A stretch of 64,000 nucleotides of DNA. Origin: Flavobacterium sp. IMCC34852 (lineage in GTDB: Bacteria; Bacteroidota; Bacteroidia; Flavobacteriales; Flavobacteriaceae). A program made the position numbers and the translations under genes. Below are positions 1 to 9,000 of the stretch, one piece after another (positions within the stretch are counted from its first letter, which is position 1; each line of letters opens with the position of its first letter). The stretch covers positions 2,480,001 to 2,544,000 of the forward strand of contig NZ_CP121446.1 in NCBI RefSeq assembly GCF_030643905.1. The letters are read 5' to 3'. Below the pieces are notes generated by a model that did not search any database, had not been told where the DNA came from, and saw only the letters and a program-made list of their open reading frames with translations.

Positions 1-260
1 TAAATAACAAAATACAATTAGAAGAGCAAGATTTTGAAATTAAAAAATTAGAACAACTGCTGCTTTCTGATACCGAAATAATTCAAATACGTGAAAAAGT
101 TATTAAATCCTCAGATGCTCAATTAAAAAATGGTGTGATAACATCGTCTGAATATCTTATAGAATTAACCAATTTATTTGAAGCAAAAAATATTTTGAAA
201 ACGCATGAAGTTCAATTAGCAGCTGCTAAATCAAATTACGAAATAATTAAAGGAAAATAA
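1..260 (+). CDS. TolC-family outer membrane efflux protein, C-terminal end only
   Basis: The frame is open from the window edge to a TAA at 258-260, giving the last 85 residues of a protein. The stretch reads as two long amphipathic helices, with the motif NGVITSSEYLIELTNL followed by a K/A/Q-rich helix ending in NYEIIKGK. This is typical of the last coiled-coil hairpin of TolC/OEP proteins, which form the outer-membrane exit duct of tripartite pumps. It is followed 25 nt later by the periplasmic adaptor and then by ABC subunits, so it is the first visible gene of the efflux operon. The N-terminal part lies outside the window. Confidence 0.8.
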   Translation, partial: NNKIQLEEQDFEIKKLEQLLLSDTEIIQIREKVIKSSDAQLKNGVITSSEYLIELTNLFEAKNILKTHEVQLAAAKSNYEIIKGK

Positions 261-285
261 AATAGTACCCGAAAAATTTAAAAAA

Positions 286-1167
286 ATGAAAAAAATAAGC
301 ATAATAATTTTAGCAACGATAGGGCTAATTTCTTGTAACAAAAATAACGACAAAGCTGACGGTTATGGGAATTTTGAAGCAACTGAAATAACTATTTCTT
401 CAGAAGCTAACGGTAAAATAGAGTTTTTAAAAGTCGAAGAAGGAGATGAATTAAAATCTCAATTACAAGTAGGATTAGTTGATACATTACAATTACATTT
501 TGCGAAACAACAATTAATTGCCTCTAAAAGCACCATATCGTCAAAATCCGCAAATGTAATATCGCAAAAAAGCGTCTTAAATGAACAATTAAAAACAGCT
601 AAATTAGAGAAAAACCGAATCCGTAATATGTATTCTGAAAATGCTGCAACTAAACGACAAGTAGATGAAATTGAAGGAAAGGTAAAAGTTATCGAAGAGC
701 AAATTAAAAGTGTCGGAACTCAAAACGCACCTATTTTAAATGACTTAAAATCGATAGATGTACAAATTGCTAGAATCAATGATCAAATAGCAAAAAGTAA
801 AATTATTAATCCTATTAATGGAACTGTTTTAACTAAGTATGCTGAACCAGGCGAAATAACAGCATTTGGAAAACCACTATACAAGATAGCTGATATTTCT
901 GAAATGACTTTGCGAATCTATGTAAGCGAAACACAGTTGTCAAAAATAAAAGTTGGACAAAATGTATCGGTAAAAATTGATGCTGAAAAAGATATGAAAT
1001 CATATCAAGGAAATATTTCATGGATTGCATCTTCGGCAGAGTTTACTCCTAAAATTATTCAAACAAAAGAAGAACGAGTAAATCTCGTTTATGCCGTAAA
1101 GGTAAAAGTAAAAAATGATGGCAGACTAAAAATCGGAATGCCAGCAGAAATGTGGATTAAATATTAA
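286..1167 (+). CDS. HlyD-family periplasmic adaptor (membrane fusion) lipoprotein
   Basis: The protein has 293 residues. It opens with a lipoprotein signal whose lipobox is LISC, so C17 is probably lipidated and the protein anchored on the periplasmic side. Then come a biotinyl-lipoyl-like half (ANGKIEFLKVEEGDELK), a long coiled-coil hairpin at about 75-165, the second lipoyl half with NPINGTVLTKYAEPGEI, and a beta-barrel region ending in LKIGMPAEMWIKY. This is the YbhG/HlyD layout that joins an inner-membrane ABC-2 transporter to TolC. It lies between the TolC end and the ABC genes. The substrate cannot be read from the sequence. Confidence 0.9.
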   Translation: MKKISIIILATIGLISCNKNNDKADGYGNFEATEITISSEANGKIEFLKVEEGDELKSQLQVGLVDTLQLHFAKQQLIASKSTISSKSANVISQKSVLNEQLKTAKLEKNRIRNMYSENAATKRQVDEIEGKVKVIEEQIKSVGTQNAPILNDLKSIDVQIARINDQIAKSKIINPINGTVLTKYAEPGEITAFGKPLYKIADISEMTLRIYVSETQLSKIKVGQNVSVKIDAEKDMKSYQGNISWIASSAEFTPKIIQTKEERVNLVYAVKVKVKNDGRLKIGMPAEMWIKY

Positions 1168-1184
1168 TTAAAAAATTACAAGAA

Positions 1185-1625
1185 ATGTTAAAAATAAAAA
1201 TTGCCTTTTTAGCTACAGTTGTATTACTCATTTTCTCTTGTAACACGAAATCAAAAGAAGAAAAAACTACTGAAATTAAAACTGAAGAACACCAACATTC
1301 TGAAAGCGAAACAATTCAATTAAACAATGGTGAAAAATGGAAGGTAGATGATAATATGATGCTACACATTCGTAATATGGAAAAAGATGTAGTCCATTTT
1401 GACCAAGAAAAAGGCACTAATTATTCATTATTAGCTAATAAATTAAAGACAAATATTGATATACTAACATCAAATTGTACCATGAAAGGACAAGCTCATG
1501 ACGAACTTCACAAATGGTTAGTTCCATATATAGAATTAGTCGATTCGTTTTCTAAAGAAAAATCAGCAAATCAGTTTACAGAAATTCAAAATTCGTTTAA
1601 AACATTTAATCAATATTTCCAATGA
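1185..1625 (+). CDS. small lipoprotein of the efflux operon, function unknown
   Basis: This 146-residue protein has a lipoprotein signal (lipobox IFSC, Cys 19) followed by a charged linker containing HQHSESE. The rest is predicted helical, with a conserved-looking core GEKWKVDDNMMLHIRNMEKDV and one further Cys (SNCTMKGQAHDELHKW). Similar small lipoproteins occur near metal or stress efflux genes in Flavobacteriia, and the Cys/His content would allow metal binding, but that is inference. Its last codons overlap the next gene by 4 nt (ATGA), so the two are translationally coupled. I do not recognise a named family. Confidence 0.7.
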   Translation: MLKIKIAFLATVVLLIFSCNTKSKEEKTTEIKTEEHQHSESETIQLNNGEKWKVDDNMMLHIRNMEKDVVHFDQEKGTNYSLLANKLKTNIDILTSNCTMKGQAHDELHKWLVPYIELVDSFSKEKSANQFTEIQNSFKTFNQYFQ

Positions 1626-1909
1626 TTTTAAAAAACTTACATACCGAAAATAAACCAGTTCAAACACAATTATTATTTGAACCAAAAGACGCTAAAGTAA
1701 TTTCATTGCAAATAGCAAAAGGCGAAACACTTAAAGAGCACGTTTCAAAAATACCTGCATTGTTAGTTTGCATTACAGGAAATGCTGTTTTTACTGATGA
1801 TAAAGGAACAGTCGTTAATCTCAATTCAGGCACTTATGTAATGATTGAAGAAAATGTAAAACACGCAATAAAAGCAATTGATGAAAGTAATTTCTTATTG
1901 ATGAAATAA
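1622..1909 (+). CDS. small cupin-fold protein
   Basis: This 95-residue protein fits a single cupin barrel: beta strands with KVISLQIAKGETLKEHVSK, GNAVFTDDKGTVVNLNSGTYVMI and ENVKHAIKAIDES. It keeps the cupin-like glycine/turn pattern but only part of the usual His/Glu metal set (H45, H82). It has no signal peptide, so it is cytoplasmic. It overlaps the upstream lipoprotein by 4 nt and the downstream ATPase by 1 nt (TAATG), so it belongs to the efflux operon, perhaps as a ligand sensor. That role is a guess from context. Confidence 0.65.
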   Translation: MILKNLHTENKPVQTQLLFEPKDAKVISLQIAKGETLKEHVSKIPALLVCITGNAVFTDDKGTVVNLNSGTYVMIEENVKHAIKAIDESNFLLMK

Positions 1910-2805
1910 TGAGTATTGCTGTAAACAACATATCAAAATATTACAAAAAATTAAAAGCAGTCGAAAACATTACTTTTAATGTAAATGACGGAGAATTATT
2001 TGGTTTAATTGGACCTGATGGCGCAGGAAAAACAACTATTTTCAGAATACTTACTACGCTTTTAGTTGCCAATGAAGGAAGTGCTGAAGTAGCAGGTTTT
2101 GACGTAGTCAAACAACTCAAAGAAATCAGAAACTCTATTGGCTATATGCCAGGAAAATTCTCGCTATATCAAGATTTAACTGTTGAAGAAAATCTACATT
2201 TTTTTGCCACTATTTTCGGAACCACAATTGAGGAAAATTATGATTTAATTAAAGACATATACATTCAAATTGAACCATTCAAAGACAGAAGAGCAGGTGC
2301 TCTTTCGGGCGGAATGAAACAAAAATTAGCATTATGTTGTGCGTTAATTCATGCTCCAAAAGTATTATTTCTTGACGAACCAACTACAGGAGTTGATCCC
2401 GTTTCTCGAAAAGAATTTTGGATAATGCTAAAAAGATTGCAACAAAAAGGCATTACAATATTAGTTTCAACACCCTATATGGATGAAGCTTCTCTTTGCG
2501 ATAGAATTGCATTAATTCAAAAAGGCAAAATTTTAAAAATAGAAACACCAGAAAATATCATTAACAACTACGAAAAAGTAATTTATGATGTACAAGCAAA
2601 AAACACACACGGATTGATTCACGATTTAAAAAATTATCCTAATCAATACAGTGTTTATGCTTTTGGTGAGTTTGTACATTACATAGATAAAAATGCAACT
2701 TTCAATCCAAACGATTTACAAACCTATTTGAAAAATAAAAATCATACGGATATAATTATTAAACCTGCTACAATAACCATTGAAGATGTTTTCATGGACT
2801 TATAA
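1909..2805 (+). CDS. ABC transporter ATP-binding protein (ABC-2 efflux pump, first ATPase)
   Basis: A cytoplasmic ATPase of 298 residues that powers the pump. Visible motifs are Walker A GPDGAGKTT (about 35-43), signature LSGGMKQKL, Walker B VLFLDEPTTGVD and the switch region STPYMDEA, where the usual His is Pro/Tyr-shifted. It corresponds to the N-terminal half of YbhF-type double ATPases, here split into two genes. The C-terminal 70 residues form the accessory domain common in drug-efflux ATPases. It is coupled to the cupin gene (1-nt overlap) and lies 8 nt before the second ATPase. Confidence 0.9.
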   Translation: MSIAVNNISKYYKKLKAVENITFNVNDGELFGLIGPDGAGKTTIFRILTTLLVANEGSAEVAGFDVVKQLKEIRNSIGYMPGKFSLYQDLTVEENLHFFATIFGTTIEENYDLIKDIYIQIEPFKDRRAGALSGGMKQKLALCCALIHAPKVLFLDEPTTGVDPVSRKEFWIMLKRLQQKGITILVSTPYMDEASLCDRIALIQKGKILKIETPENIINNYEKVIYDVQAKNTHGLIHDLKNYPNQYSVYAFGEFVHYIDKNATFNPNDLQTYLKNKNHTDIIIKPATITIEDVFMDL

Positions 2806-2813
2806 ACAAAAAA

Positions 2814-3548
2814 ATGGAAAGAGAAAAAATAATATCTGTAAAAAATTTAACAAAAGAGTTTGGCCATTTTACTGCTGTAAAAGGCATTTCATTTGATGTT
2901 TATAAAGGAGAAATTTTTGGTTTTTTAGGAGCCAATGGAGCAGGGAAAACAACAGCTATGAAAATGTTGATTGGAATTTCAAATCCTACTTCAGGTGAAG
3001 CCAATGTTGCAGGTTTTGATGTTCACTCACAAGCCGATATGGTAAAAAAAAGTATTGGTTATATGAGCCAAAAGTTCTCAATGTATGATGATTTAACTAT
3101 TAAAGAAAACATTACTTTTTTTGGTGGAATTTATGGATTATCAAGAATACAAATCAAACAAAAAATCGCACAATTAATAGAAGAATTAGAACTTCAAGAA
3201 GTAGCAAATAATTTAGTAGGTTCGTTACCATTGGGTTGGAAACAAAAATTGTCATTTTCAGTTGCATTACTGCACGAGCCAAAAATTGTTTTTCTCGATG
3301 AGCCAACAGGAGGCGTTGACCCAATAACCCGAAGACAATTTTGGGAAATGATTTATACACAAGCTTATAAAGGTACTACCATTTTTGTAACCACACATTA
3401 CATGGATGAAGCAGAATATTGTGACCGTGTTTCTATTATGGTTGACGGCTCTATTGAAGCTTTAGACACCCCAAAAAATTTAAAACAACAATTCAAAGTA
3501 GATTCTATGAATGATGTTTTTTTAAAATTAGCAAGGAATATAGAATAA
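2814..3548 (+). CDS. ABC transporter ATP-binding protein (ABC-2 efflux pump, second ATPase)
   Basis: A 244-residue ATPase with Walker A GANGAGKTT, Walker B IVFLDEPTGGVD and switch histidine in TTHYMDEAEYCD. The signature is unusual, SLPLGWKQKL instead of LSGGxxQR, as in the second half of YbhF-type proteins. With the previous gene it probably forms a heterodimer with one canonical and one degenerate signature. That would give one strong and one weak ATP site, which is an inference. It lies 45 nt before the first permease gene. Confidence 0.9.
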   Translation: MEREKIISVKNLTKEFGHFTAVKGISFDVYKGEIFGFLGANGAGKTTAMKMLIGISNPTSGEANVAGFDVHSQADMVKKSIGYMSQKFSMYDDLTIKENITFFGGIYGLSRIQIKQKIAQLIEELELQEVANNLVGSLPLGWKQKLSFSVALLHEPKIVFLDEPTGGVDPITRRQFWEMIYTQAYKGTTIFVTTHYMDEAEYCDRVSIMVDGSIEALDTPKNLKQQFKVDSMNDVFLKLARNIE

Positions 3549-3593
3549 TAAATCACTACAACACTTGAAACTTAAACTAGAAACAAAAAACAA

Positions 3594-4700
3594 ATGAAAA
3601 GATTTATCGGATTTGTAAAAAAAGAATTCTACCATATTTTCAGAGATAAACGTTCTTTGTTTATTCTGTTTGGTATGCCGATTGCCCAAATTTTATTGTT
3701 TGGTTTTGCCATAACAAATGAAATTAACAATGTTGACATTGCCATTTTAGACCAATCAAATGATATAGAAACACAAAAAATTATCTATAAAATAAAAGCA
3801 TCACCCTATTTTAATGTTGAAAACCAAATTGAAAAAGAAAGCGACATAGAATCAGAATTTAAAAAAGGAAAAATCAAGGCAGTTCTTATTTTCGAACCAA
3901 ATTTTAGTAAAAATCTAGAAACCAAAAAAGTAGCAGTAGTTCAAGCAATTACCGATGCGACCGAACCTAATGTTGCCAACACAATTGCAAATTATACCTC
4001 AGCAATTATACAAAATTATCAATCGCAAAAAAAACAATCCAATAGTAATCCGGTAAAGGTTGAAGTACAATCGAGAATGTTTTATAATCCAGAACTCAAA
4101 AGTGTTTTTAATTTTGTTCCAGGTGTAATGACCGTTATTCTAATGCTTGTTTCAGCTATGATGACCTCTATTTCTATCACACGAGAAAAAGAATTAGGCA
4201 CTATGGAAATTCTTTTAGTTTCTCCATTAAAACCATTTCAAGTAATTATTGGAAAAGTATTTCCTTATATTTTTCTTTCCATTATCAATGCAATCGTAAT
4301 ATTAACATTAGGCTATTTTGTGTTCAAAATGCCTATAAATGGAAGCATCTTTTTGTTAGCTTTTGAAAGTATATTATTTATCATTTCTGCTCTTTCATTG
4401 GGGATATTAATTTCTACCGTTTCTAATTCTCAACAAACCGCAATGATGTTATCATTAATGGGTTTGATGCTACCAGTAATTATTCTATCAGGATTTATAT
4501 TTCCTATAAATAGTATGCCTTTACCCATGCAAATAATCAGTAACATCATACCTGCAAAATGGTTCATTATTATTGTAAAAGCCATTATGCTCAAGGGAGT
4601 CGGAATTCAATATATATGGAAAGAAACCCTTATATTAATTGGAATGACCGTGTTTTTTATAACATTAAGTATCAAAAAATATAAAATTAGATTAGAATAA
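3594..4700 (+). CDS. ABC-2 type permease (YbhS-like), first membrane subunit
   Basis: The 368-residue protein has one N-terminal membrane helix (about 20-40), a large extracytoplasmic domain (about 45-170) and five C-terminal membrane helices. It carries the family markers FVPGVMTVILMLVSAMMTSISITREKELGTMEILLVSPL-type (written here only as its start, FVPGVM at about 178, and REKELGTME at about 203). This is the ABC2_membrane_3 fold, the inner-membrane pore of the efflux pump. It pairs with the permease at 4792-5913. Confidence 0.9.
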   Translation: MKRFIGFVKKEFYHIFRDKRSLFILFGMPIAQILLFGFAITNEINNVDIAILDQSNDIETQKIIYKIKASPYFNVENQIEKESDIESEFKKGKIKAVLIFEPNFSKNLETKKVAVVQAITDATEPNVANTIANYTSAIIQNYQSQKKQSNSNPVKVEVQSRMFYNPELKSVFNFVPGVMTVILMLVSAMMTSISITREKELGTMEILLVSPLKPFQVIIGKVFPYIFLSIINAIVILTLGYFVFKMPINGSIFLLAFESILFIISALSLGILISTVSNSQQTAMMLSLMGLMLPVIILSGFIFPINSMPLPMQIISNIIPAKWFIIIVKAIMLKGVGIQYIWKETLILIGMTVFFITLSIKKYKIRLE

Positions 4701-4702
4701 TT

Positions 4703-4785
4703 TTTAGGAGCTATTTCCTGCTTTCCGCTCCAATCTTTTCTATTTTAAAAAGAAAAGGATTTCTACTGCAATCAGGGCTAAAAAT
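4703..4785 (+). repeat. intergenic hairpin element between the two permease genes
   Basis: The 91-nt gap contains the words GAGCTATTTCCTGCTTTCCG and GGATTTCTACTGCAATCAGG around a stem of ATCTTTTCT pairing with AGAAAAGGAT. From memory, very similar inserts are scattered between genes in Flavobacterium genomes, so this is probably a dispersed REP-like or mRNA-processing element. A genome-wide search with these 83 bases would confirm or refute this. Confidence 0.4.
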
Positions 4786-4791
4786 CAAACA

Positions 4792-5913
4792 ATGAAAACA
4801 ATATTATTCATCATACAAAAAGAATTCAAGCAAATTTTTAGAGATAAAAGTATGCTACAACTGATATTTATTTTGCCCATTTTACAATTATTAATTTTGT
4901 CAAATGCAGCCACATTCGATGTTAAAAATATTGTAATAACCTTTGTTGACAATGACCAAAGTCGGGAATCAAGAGATTTAATAAATTCGTTTAAATCCTC
5001 AACCTATTTTAAAGTTACAGAACCCTATTTTTCTGAAAAAGAAGCTATCCAAGAAATGCAAAAAGGAAAAACCGACATTATTGTAAATATTCCAATTCAC
5101 TTCGATCGTGACCTTCAAAAAGACCAAAAAACAACTATTTCAGTAAGTATTAATGCTATAGATGCTGCAACAGCAGGTGTTGAAAATGTATATGTAACAC
5201 AAATCATAAATACATACAATCAAAATATTCAAATGCAGTCCAACTATTTTTCAGGAAACAAAGAAATACCTCAAAATATTATGGTTATACCGTCTTTTTG
5301 GTACAACAAAACCTTGAACTACAAAACCTTTATGGTTCCAGGTATATTGGTTTTATTGGTTACCATGCTTACTTTATTTCTGTCATCAATGAATATAGTT
5401 AGAGAAAAAGAGTTAGGTACATTGGAGCAAATTAATGTAACACCAATAAAAAAATATCAGTTTATTATTGGAAAATTATTTCCGTTTTGGGTGCTTGGAT
5501 TAGTGATTTTGACTGTTGGCTTACTTATAGCTAAAGTTGTTTTTAATGTTCCTATGCTAGGTAATATTTTCCTTGTTTATGGATTTACATCAATGTATTT
5601 ACTATTAATTTTAGGATTCGGACTATACATATCTAATCATACCGAAACCCAACAACAAGCTATGTTTATTGCGTGGTTCTTTATGGTGATTTTCATATTA
5701 ATGAGTGGTTTATTTACACCTATCGAAAGTATGCCAAAATGGGCACAAAGCTTAACATTGTTAAACCCTATTCGATATTTTGTAGAGTTCATAAGAATGG
5801 TTCTACTAAAAGGATCTGGATTTTATGAAGTATTACCAAATCTATTAATTGTTACCGGATTTGCAGTATTTGTAAACGGCATGGCGGTTTGGAGTTATAA
5901 AAAATCAAATTAG
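4792..5913 (+). CDS. ABC-2 type permease (YbhR-like), second membrane subunit
   Basis: A 373-residue paralogue of the previous permease with the same plan: one N-terminal helix, an extracytoplasmic domain to about residue 175, then five helices. Markers are FMVPGILVLLVTMLT near 181 and REKELGTLEQINVTP near 204, and a final hydrophobic pair around MSGLFTPIESMP. It is the last core gene of the efflux operon and forms the heterodimeric channel with the upstream permease. Confidence 0.9.
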   Translation: MKTILFIIQKEFKQIFRDKSMLQLIFILPILQLLILSNAATFDVKNIVITFVDNDQSRESRDLINSFKSSTYFKVTEPYFSEKEAIQEMQKGKTDIIVNIPIHFDRDLQKDQKTTISVSINAIDAATAGVENVYVTQIINTYNQNIQMQSNYFSGNKEIPQNIMVIPSFWYNKTLNYKTFMVPGILVLLVTMLTLFLSSMNIVREKELGTLEQINVTPIKKYQFIIGKLFPFWVLGLVILTVGLLIAKVVFNVPMLGNIFLVYGFTSMYLLLILGFGLYISNHTETQQQAMFIAWFFMVIFILMSGLFTPIESMPKWAQSLTLLNPIRYFVEFIRMVLLKGSGFYEVLPNLLIVTGFAVFVNGMAVWSYKKSN

Positions 5914-5941
5914 AAGTTTAAGTTTTTAAAAAGTATTAAAA

Positions 5942-6670
5942 ATGAATGGTAATAAATTAGTTACGAATGAATCTTTATTCTTTCGAGGTCCGCTATCGAG
6001 ATTTAAAGAGCTAATATTCACATTTAGGGTTCAAATTAATTTTATAAGAGCATTTAGAAAATTACATTTCCTTGGTCCATGCGTAACTATTTTTGGTTCG
6101 GCTCGATTTACACCAGAATCAGAACATTATAAAAACGCAGAAAAAATTGGTGCAGAAATTTCTAAATTAGGTTTTACAATAATGACAGGTGGCGGACCAG
6201 GAATAATGGAAGCCGCAAATAAAGGAGCATTTGAAAATGATGGTTATTCTGTTGGTTGTAATATTGTATTGCCAAGAGAGCAAAAACCAAATCCATATTT
6301 ACATAAATGGATAGATATTCCTTATTTTTTTGTTCGTAAAGTTGTTCTGATAAAATATTCGTATGCCTTTGTAGTAATGCCAGGTGGAGTTGGTACTTTA
6401 GATGAATTATTTGAAGCACTTACATTGATACAAACTAAAGTAATTAAAAACTTTCCGATAATTATTTTTGATTCAGATTATCATAAAGAACTTTGTCATC
6501 ATATTAAAATTATGCTTGAAAATGAAAGCATCAGTCCAGAAGATATGAAGCTCCTTTTTGTAACTGATTCTATTCCTGATTTAATTACACATCTTGAAAC
6601 GCATGCAATCAAAAAATTTGGGTTAGTAAATAAACAATATAAACCAAAATGGTGGTTTTTAGAAAATTAA
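5942..6670 (+). CDS. LOG/TIGR00730-family Rossmann-fold hydrolase
   Basis: The 242-residue cytoplasmic protein carries the defining motifs: TGGGPGIMEAANKGA at about 83 and PGGVGTLDELFEAL at about 146. The PGGxGTxxE motif with its catalytic Glu marks the LOG (lysine decarboxylase-like) family, which removes the base from nucleoside monophosphates such as cytokinin ribotides or AMP. It starts 28 nt after the permease gene, so it may be co-transcribed, although no link to export is known. Confidence 0.85.
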   Translation: MNGNKLVTNESLFFRGPLSRFKELIFTFRVQINFIRAFRKLHFLGPCVTIFGSARFTPESEHYKNAEKIGAEISKLGFTIMTGGGPGIMEAANKGAFENDGYSVGCNIVLPREQKPNPYLHKWIDIPYFFVRKVVLIKYSYAFVVMPGGVGTLDELFEALTLIQTKVIKNFPIIIFDSDYHKELCHHIKIMLENESISPEDMKLLFVTDSIPDLITHLETHAIKKFGLVNKQYKPKWWFLEN

Positions 6671-6774
6671 AACAATTCTTGTCTATGTCTTTTTTAATTA
6701 ATACTAAAATGTAGAAAAATATTATTTTCTTTCTTGTAAAATATCTGAAAATATAGACGAATTAGCAATAAAAT

Positions 6775-7677
6775 ATGAAAAAGAATATAGTATTAGTTTT
6801 TATTATTGTAATAACGACCATAACTTCAGCTCAAACTAAAGTAGATACAACAGCAATTCTATCTTTAGATAAAATAGCACAAGTTAACCAAGGAGAAAGT
6901 TATGTTACATTTCCTTTTGATATTGGTAATTTAGAACCCTTACTATTTGAAGCAAATGTTAGTCCTAATTTTAAAATTCGAGAACGTAAAGATTCAAGAT
7001 TAATGGCAGTACTTACCTCTCAAATCATTATAAGAATGTTTGATGAATATTCATATCCAGTAAAAACACCCAGTTATATTCCTCAAATAGCATTTTATTT
7101 TCTAACAGGACATAAAGAATCAGCCAATAAATTAACACTTTTTGGTAAAATTGCACATCATTCGAATGGTCAAAACGGAAATTTCTATACCGAAAATGGA
7201 GATATCAATTTACAATCAGGAAACTTTGCAACTAATTATATAGAACTTGGATTTTTAAAATCATCATATAGTCAAAACTTGAAAGCTTTCAAATTTATAA
7301 AAAGCTCATTTGAAATCCACCCAAAGAGTTGGATGTTAGAGGAACTTCATGGTCAATATAGCGGATTGCGATGGCACAATACCTTTTTAGCTTATAAACT
7401 TCCTATGAAAACAAATCCACTTCCAAACGAAAAACAAAGAGCAAACTTCTCAATTAAAGCTGAAACGACAATAATGTTAGATAATTTTAATAATTGGAAC
7501 TATTTTGACGCCAAAAGATTAAATGCAAGTCTAATTCTCTATTATCACCCAAAATTCTTAGAAGATATTGGCTTTTTTGTTCAATTCTATCATGGTATGG
7601 ATTATTATAATATTTATTTTCAACATCAAATCAATACAATCCGTTTTGGTATTATGACAGAGGTTTTACGTTTTTAA
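6775..7677 (+). CDS. outer-membrane beta-barrel protein with a phospholipase A1 (PldA/OMPLA)-like motif
   Basis: This 300-residue protein has a cleavable signal peptide (MKKNIVLVFIIVITTITSAQ). The mature part alternates short beta strands and is rich in aromatic residues, as expected for a barrel. At 128-133 it has H-H-S-N-G-Q, which fits the OMPLA active-site pattern HxSNG (H128 and S130 as catalytic pair). A calcium/Asn site corresponding to the OMPLA N156 region is not obvious. It ends in the aromatic residue F, as many outer-membrane proteins do. It is probably an outer-membrane phospholipase or a homologue that has lost activity. Confidence 0.55.
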   Translation: MKKNIVLVFIIVITTITSAQTKVDTTAILSLDKIAQVNQGESYVTFPFDIGNLEPLLFEANVSPNFKIRERKDSRLMAVLTSQIIIRMFDEYSYPVKTPSYIPQIAFYFLTGHKESANKLTLFGKIAHHSNGQNGNFYTENGDINLQSGNFATNYIELGFLKSSYSQNLKAFKFIKSSFEIHPKSWMLEELHGQYSGLRWHNTFLAYKLPMKTNPLPNEKQRANFSIKAETTIMLDNFNNWNYFDAKRLNASLILYYHPKFLEDIGFFVQFYHGMDYYNIYFQHQINTIRFGIMTEVLRF

Positions 7678-7689
7678 AATATTTTAGAA

Positions 7690-8538
7690 TTGAATTTAAA
7701 AATAAACACATTACTTTCAGACTTAAATGAACAGCTGAATTTTATAGATATAGAAATTGATGATACAATTAATCGATGCGAAAAAGCAATTGATATTATA
7801 ATAGTTTCAATTCAAAAACTTAAAATTTTGTTTCTCAAAGAAAAATTTAAAAATCAAGAACAAGAAATAGATTTTTTCAAAAATATAAAACCAAAGTTTA
7901 CTTCAAAATTTATATACTATAATATAATTTATAAAATCGAAACAAAAAAACCTTATGGTGGTGAAAGAATTGTAAAAAAATACCTCAACAACGAATTACA
8001 AAAACTAAAAACATATTTCGATAATAATTTAGACTTTTATAAATATTATAGAACAGGTAATAACTATCTTGATTTTAAATATTTTGTTCGTGGTAAATTC
8101 GATATAAAACTAACCATAGATAGTTTCTTTTTTGAAGTTGATCATAATTTTTCAACTTCTCATGATTTTAAAGTAGCTAAAATTTTGGCACATGATTTAG
8201 TACAAGTATATTTAGAAAATAAATTAATAGAAATAAACAACAAAAGTGTTAAAGAAAAATCACAACACAATCACAACGCAAAACTAACTTGGACAGCTCC
8301 TAAAGTTGCACTAATTGAATTACTTTACGCATTACAATCAGAAAAAGTTTTCAACAATGGATCAACTGATCTTAAAGAAATAGCTGAATATCTCGAAAAT
8401 ATTTTCAATGTTGATTTAGGACAATACCGAAGAACTTTTCTTGAAATTCGAGTTCGCAAGACGGAAAGAACCAAATTTTTAAATACTTTAAAAGAAACTT
8501 TAGAGAAAAGAATGAATAATTCTGACGAACCAATTTAA
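7690..8538 (+). CDS. RteC-family mobile-element regulator
   Basis: A 282-residue protein with the RteC pattern: helical N-terminus, KKPYGGERIVKKYLNNELQKL, and a central DFYKYYRTGNNYLDFKYFVRG block. In CTnDOT, RteC switches on excision and transfer genes. The only start compatible with the full domain is TTG at 7690; the stop of the previous gene is 12 nt upstream. A strong hairpin terminator follows (8561-8600). The gene marks the left part of an integrative element, here with no visible transfer genes. Confidence 0.75.
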   Translation: MNLKINTLLSDLNEQLNFIDIEIDDTINRCEKAIDIIIVSIQKLKILFLKEKFKNQEQEIDFFKNIKPKFTSKFIYYNIIYKIETKKPYGGERIVKKYLNNELQKLKTYFDNNLDFYKYYRTGNNYLDFKYFVRGKFDIKLTIDSFFFEVDHNFSTSHDFKVAKILAHDLVQVYLENKLIEINNKSVKEKSQHNHNAKLTWTAPKVALIELLYALQSEKVFNNGSTDLKEIAEYLENIFNVDLGQYRRTFLEIRVRKTERTKFLNTLKETLEKRMNNSDEPI

Positions 8539-8560
8539 TTTTAGATTTGTCCTATTTTAA

Positions 8561-8600
8561 ATAAAATCGTTCACAACTCTGTTTGCGTTGTGAGTTTTAT
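8561..8600 (+). terminator. hairpin terminator after the RteC gene
   Basis: The stem TCACAAC (8571-8577) pairs with GTTGTGA (8587-8593) and is extended by ATAAAA/TTTTAT on the outside. It ends in a T-rich run and lies 23 nt after the stop codon of the RteC gene. Confidence 0.65.
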
Positions 8601-8648
8601 TTATTCAAAACAAACAAATTTGTACCATAACAATCTAAAACATACGTT

Positions 8649-8936
8649 ATGGCAATCGAAGTTATCACTCGCGAAGACTTAAACGAATTCAGAAGTCTAC
8701 TTTTGAACGATTTAAAAGAAATCATTCAATCCAAACCTCAACAAACTAAACAATGGCTCAAATCCAATGAAGTCCGCAAACTGTTAAACATCTCTCCTGG
8801 TACTTTACAAAATCTCCGCATCAACGGAACACTAACCTATACCAAAATAGGCGGCATAATGTACTACGACAATTCAGATATTGATAAGTTATTAAATGGA
8901 AATAAGGTTAATGCTTTACCTACTCTATTCAAGTAA
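8649..8936 (+). CDS. helix-turn-helix DNA-binding protein (HTH_17/excisionase type)
   Basis: The protein has 95 residues. Its C-terminal half fits the MerR-like winged helix of HTH_17 proteins: WLKSNEVRKLLNISPGTLQNLR, then INGTLTYTKIGGIMYYDNSDIDKLL. This is the standard Bacteroidota excisionase/regulator module next to mobile-element replication genes. It probably binds the element's own DNA as a directionality factor or regulator. The neighbouring Rep-like and ATPase genes support a mobile-element role. Confidence 0.8.
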   Translation: MAIEVITREDLNEFRSLLLNDLKEIIQSKPQQTKQWLKSNEVRKLLNISPGTLQNLRINGTLTYTKIGGIMYYDNSDIDKLLNGNKVNALPTLFK

Positions 8937-9000
8937 AGTCATTGCGAGGAACAATGCAATCTTTTCTAATCATTTTTCACTAATTACTAATCACTAGTAA

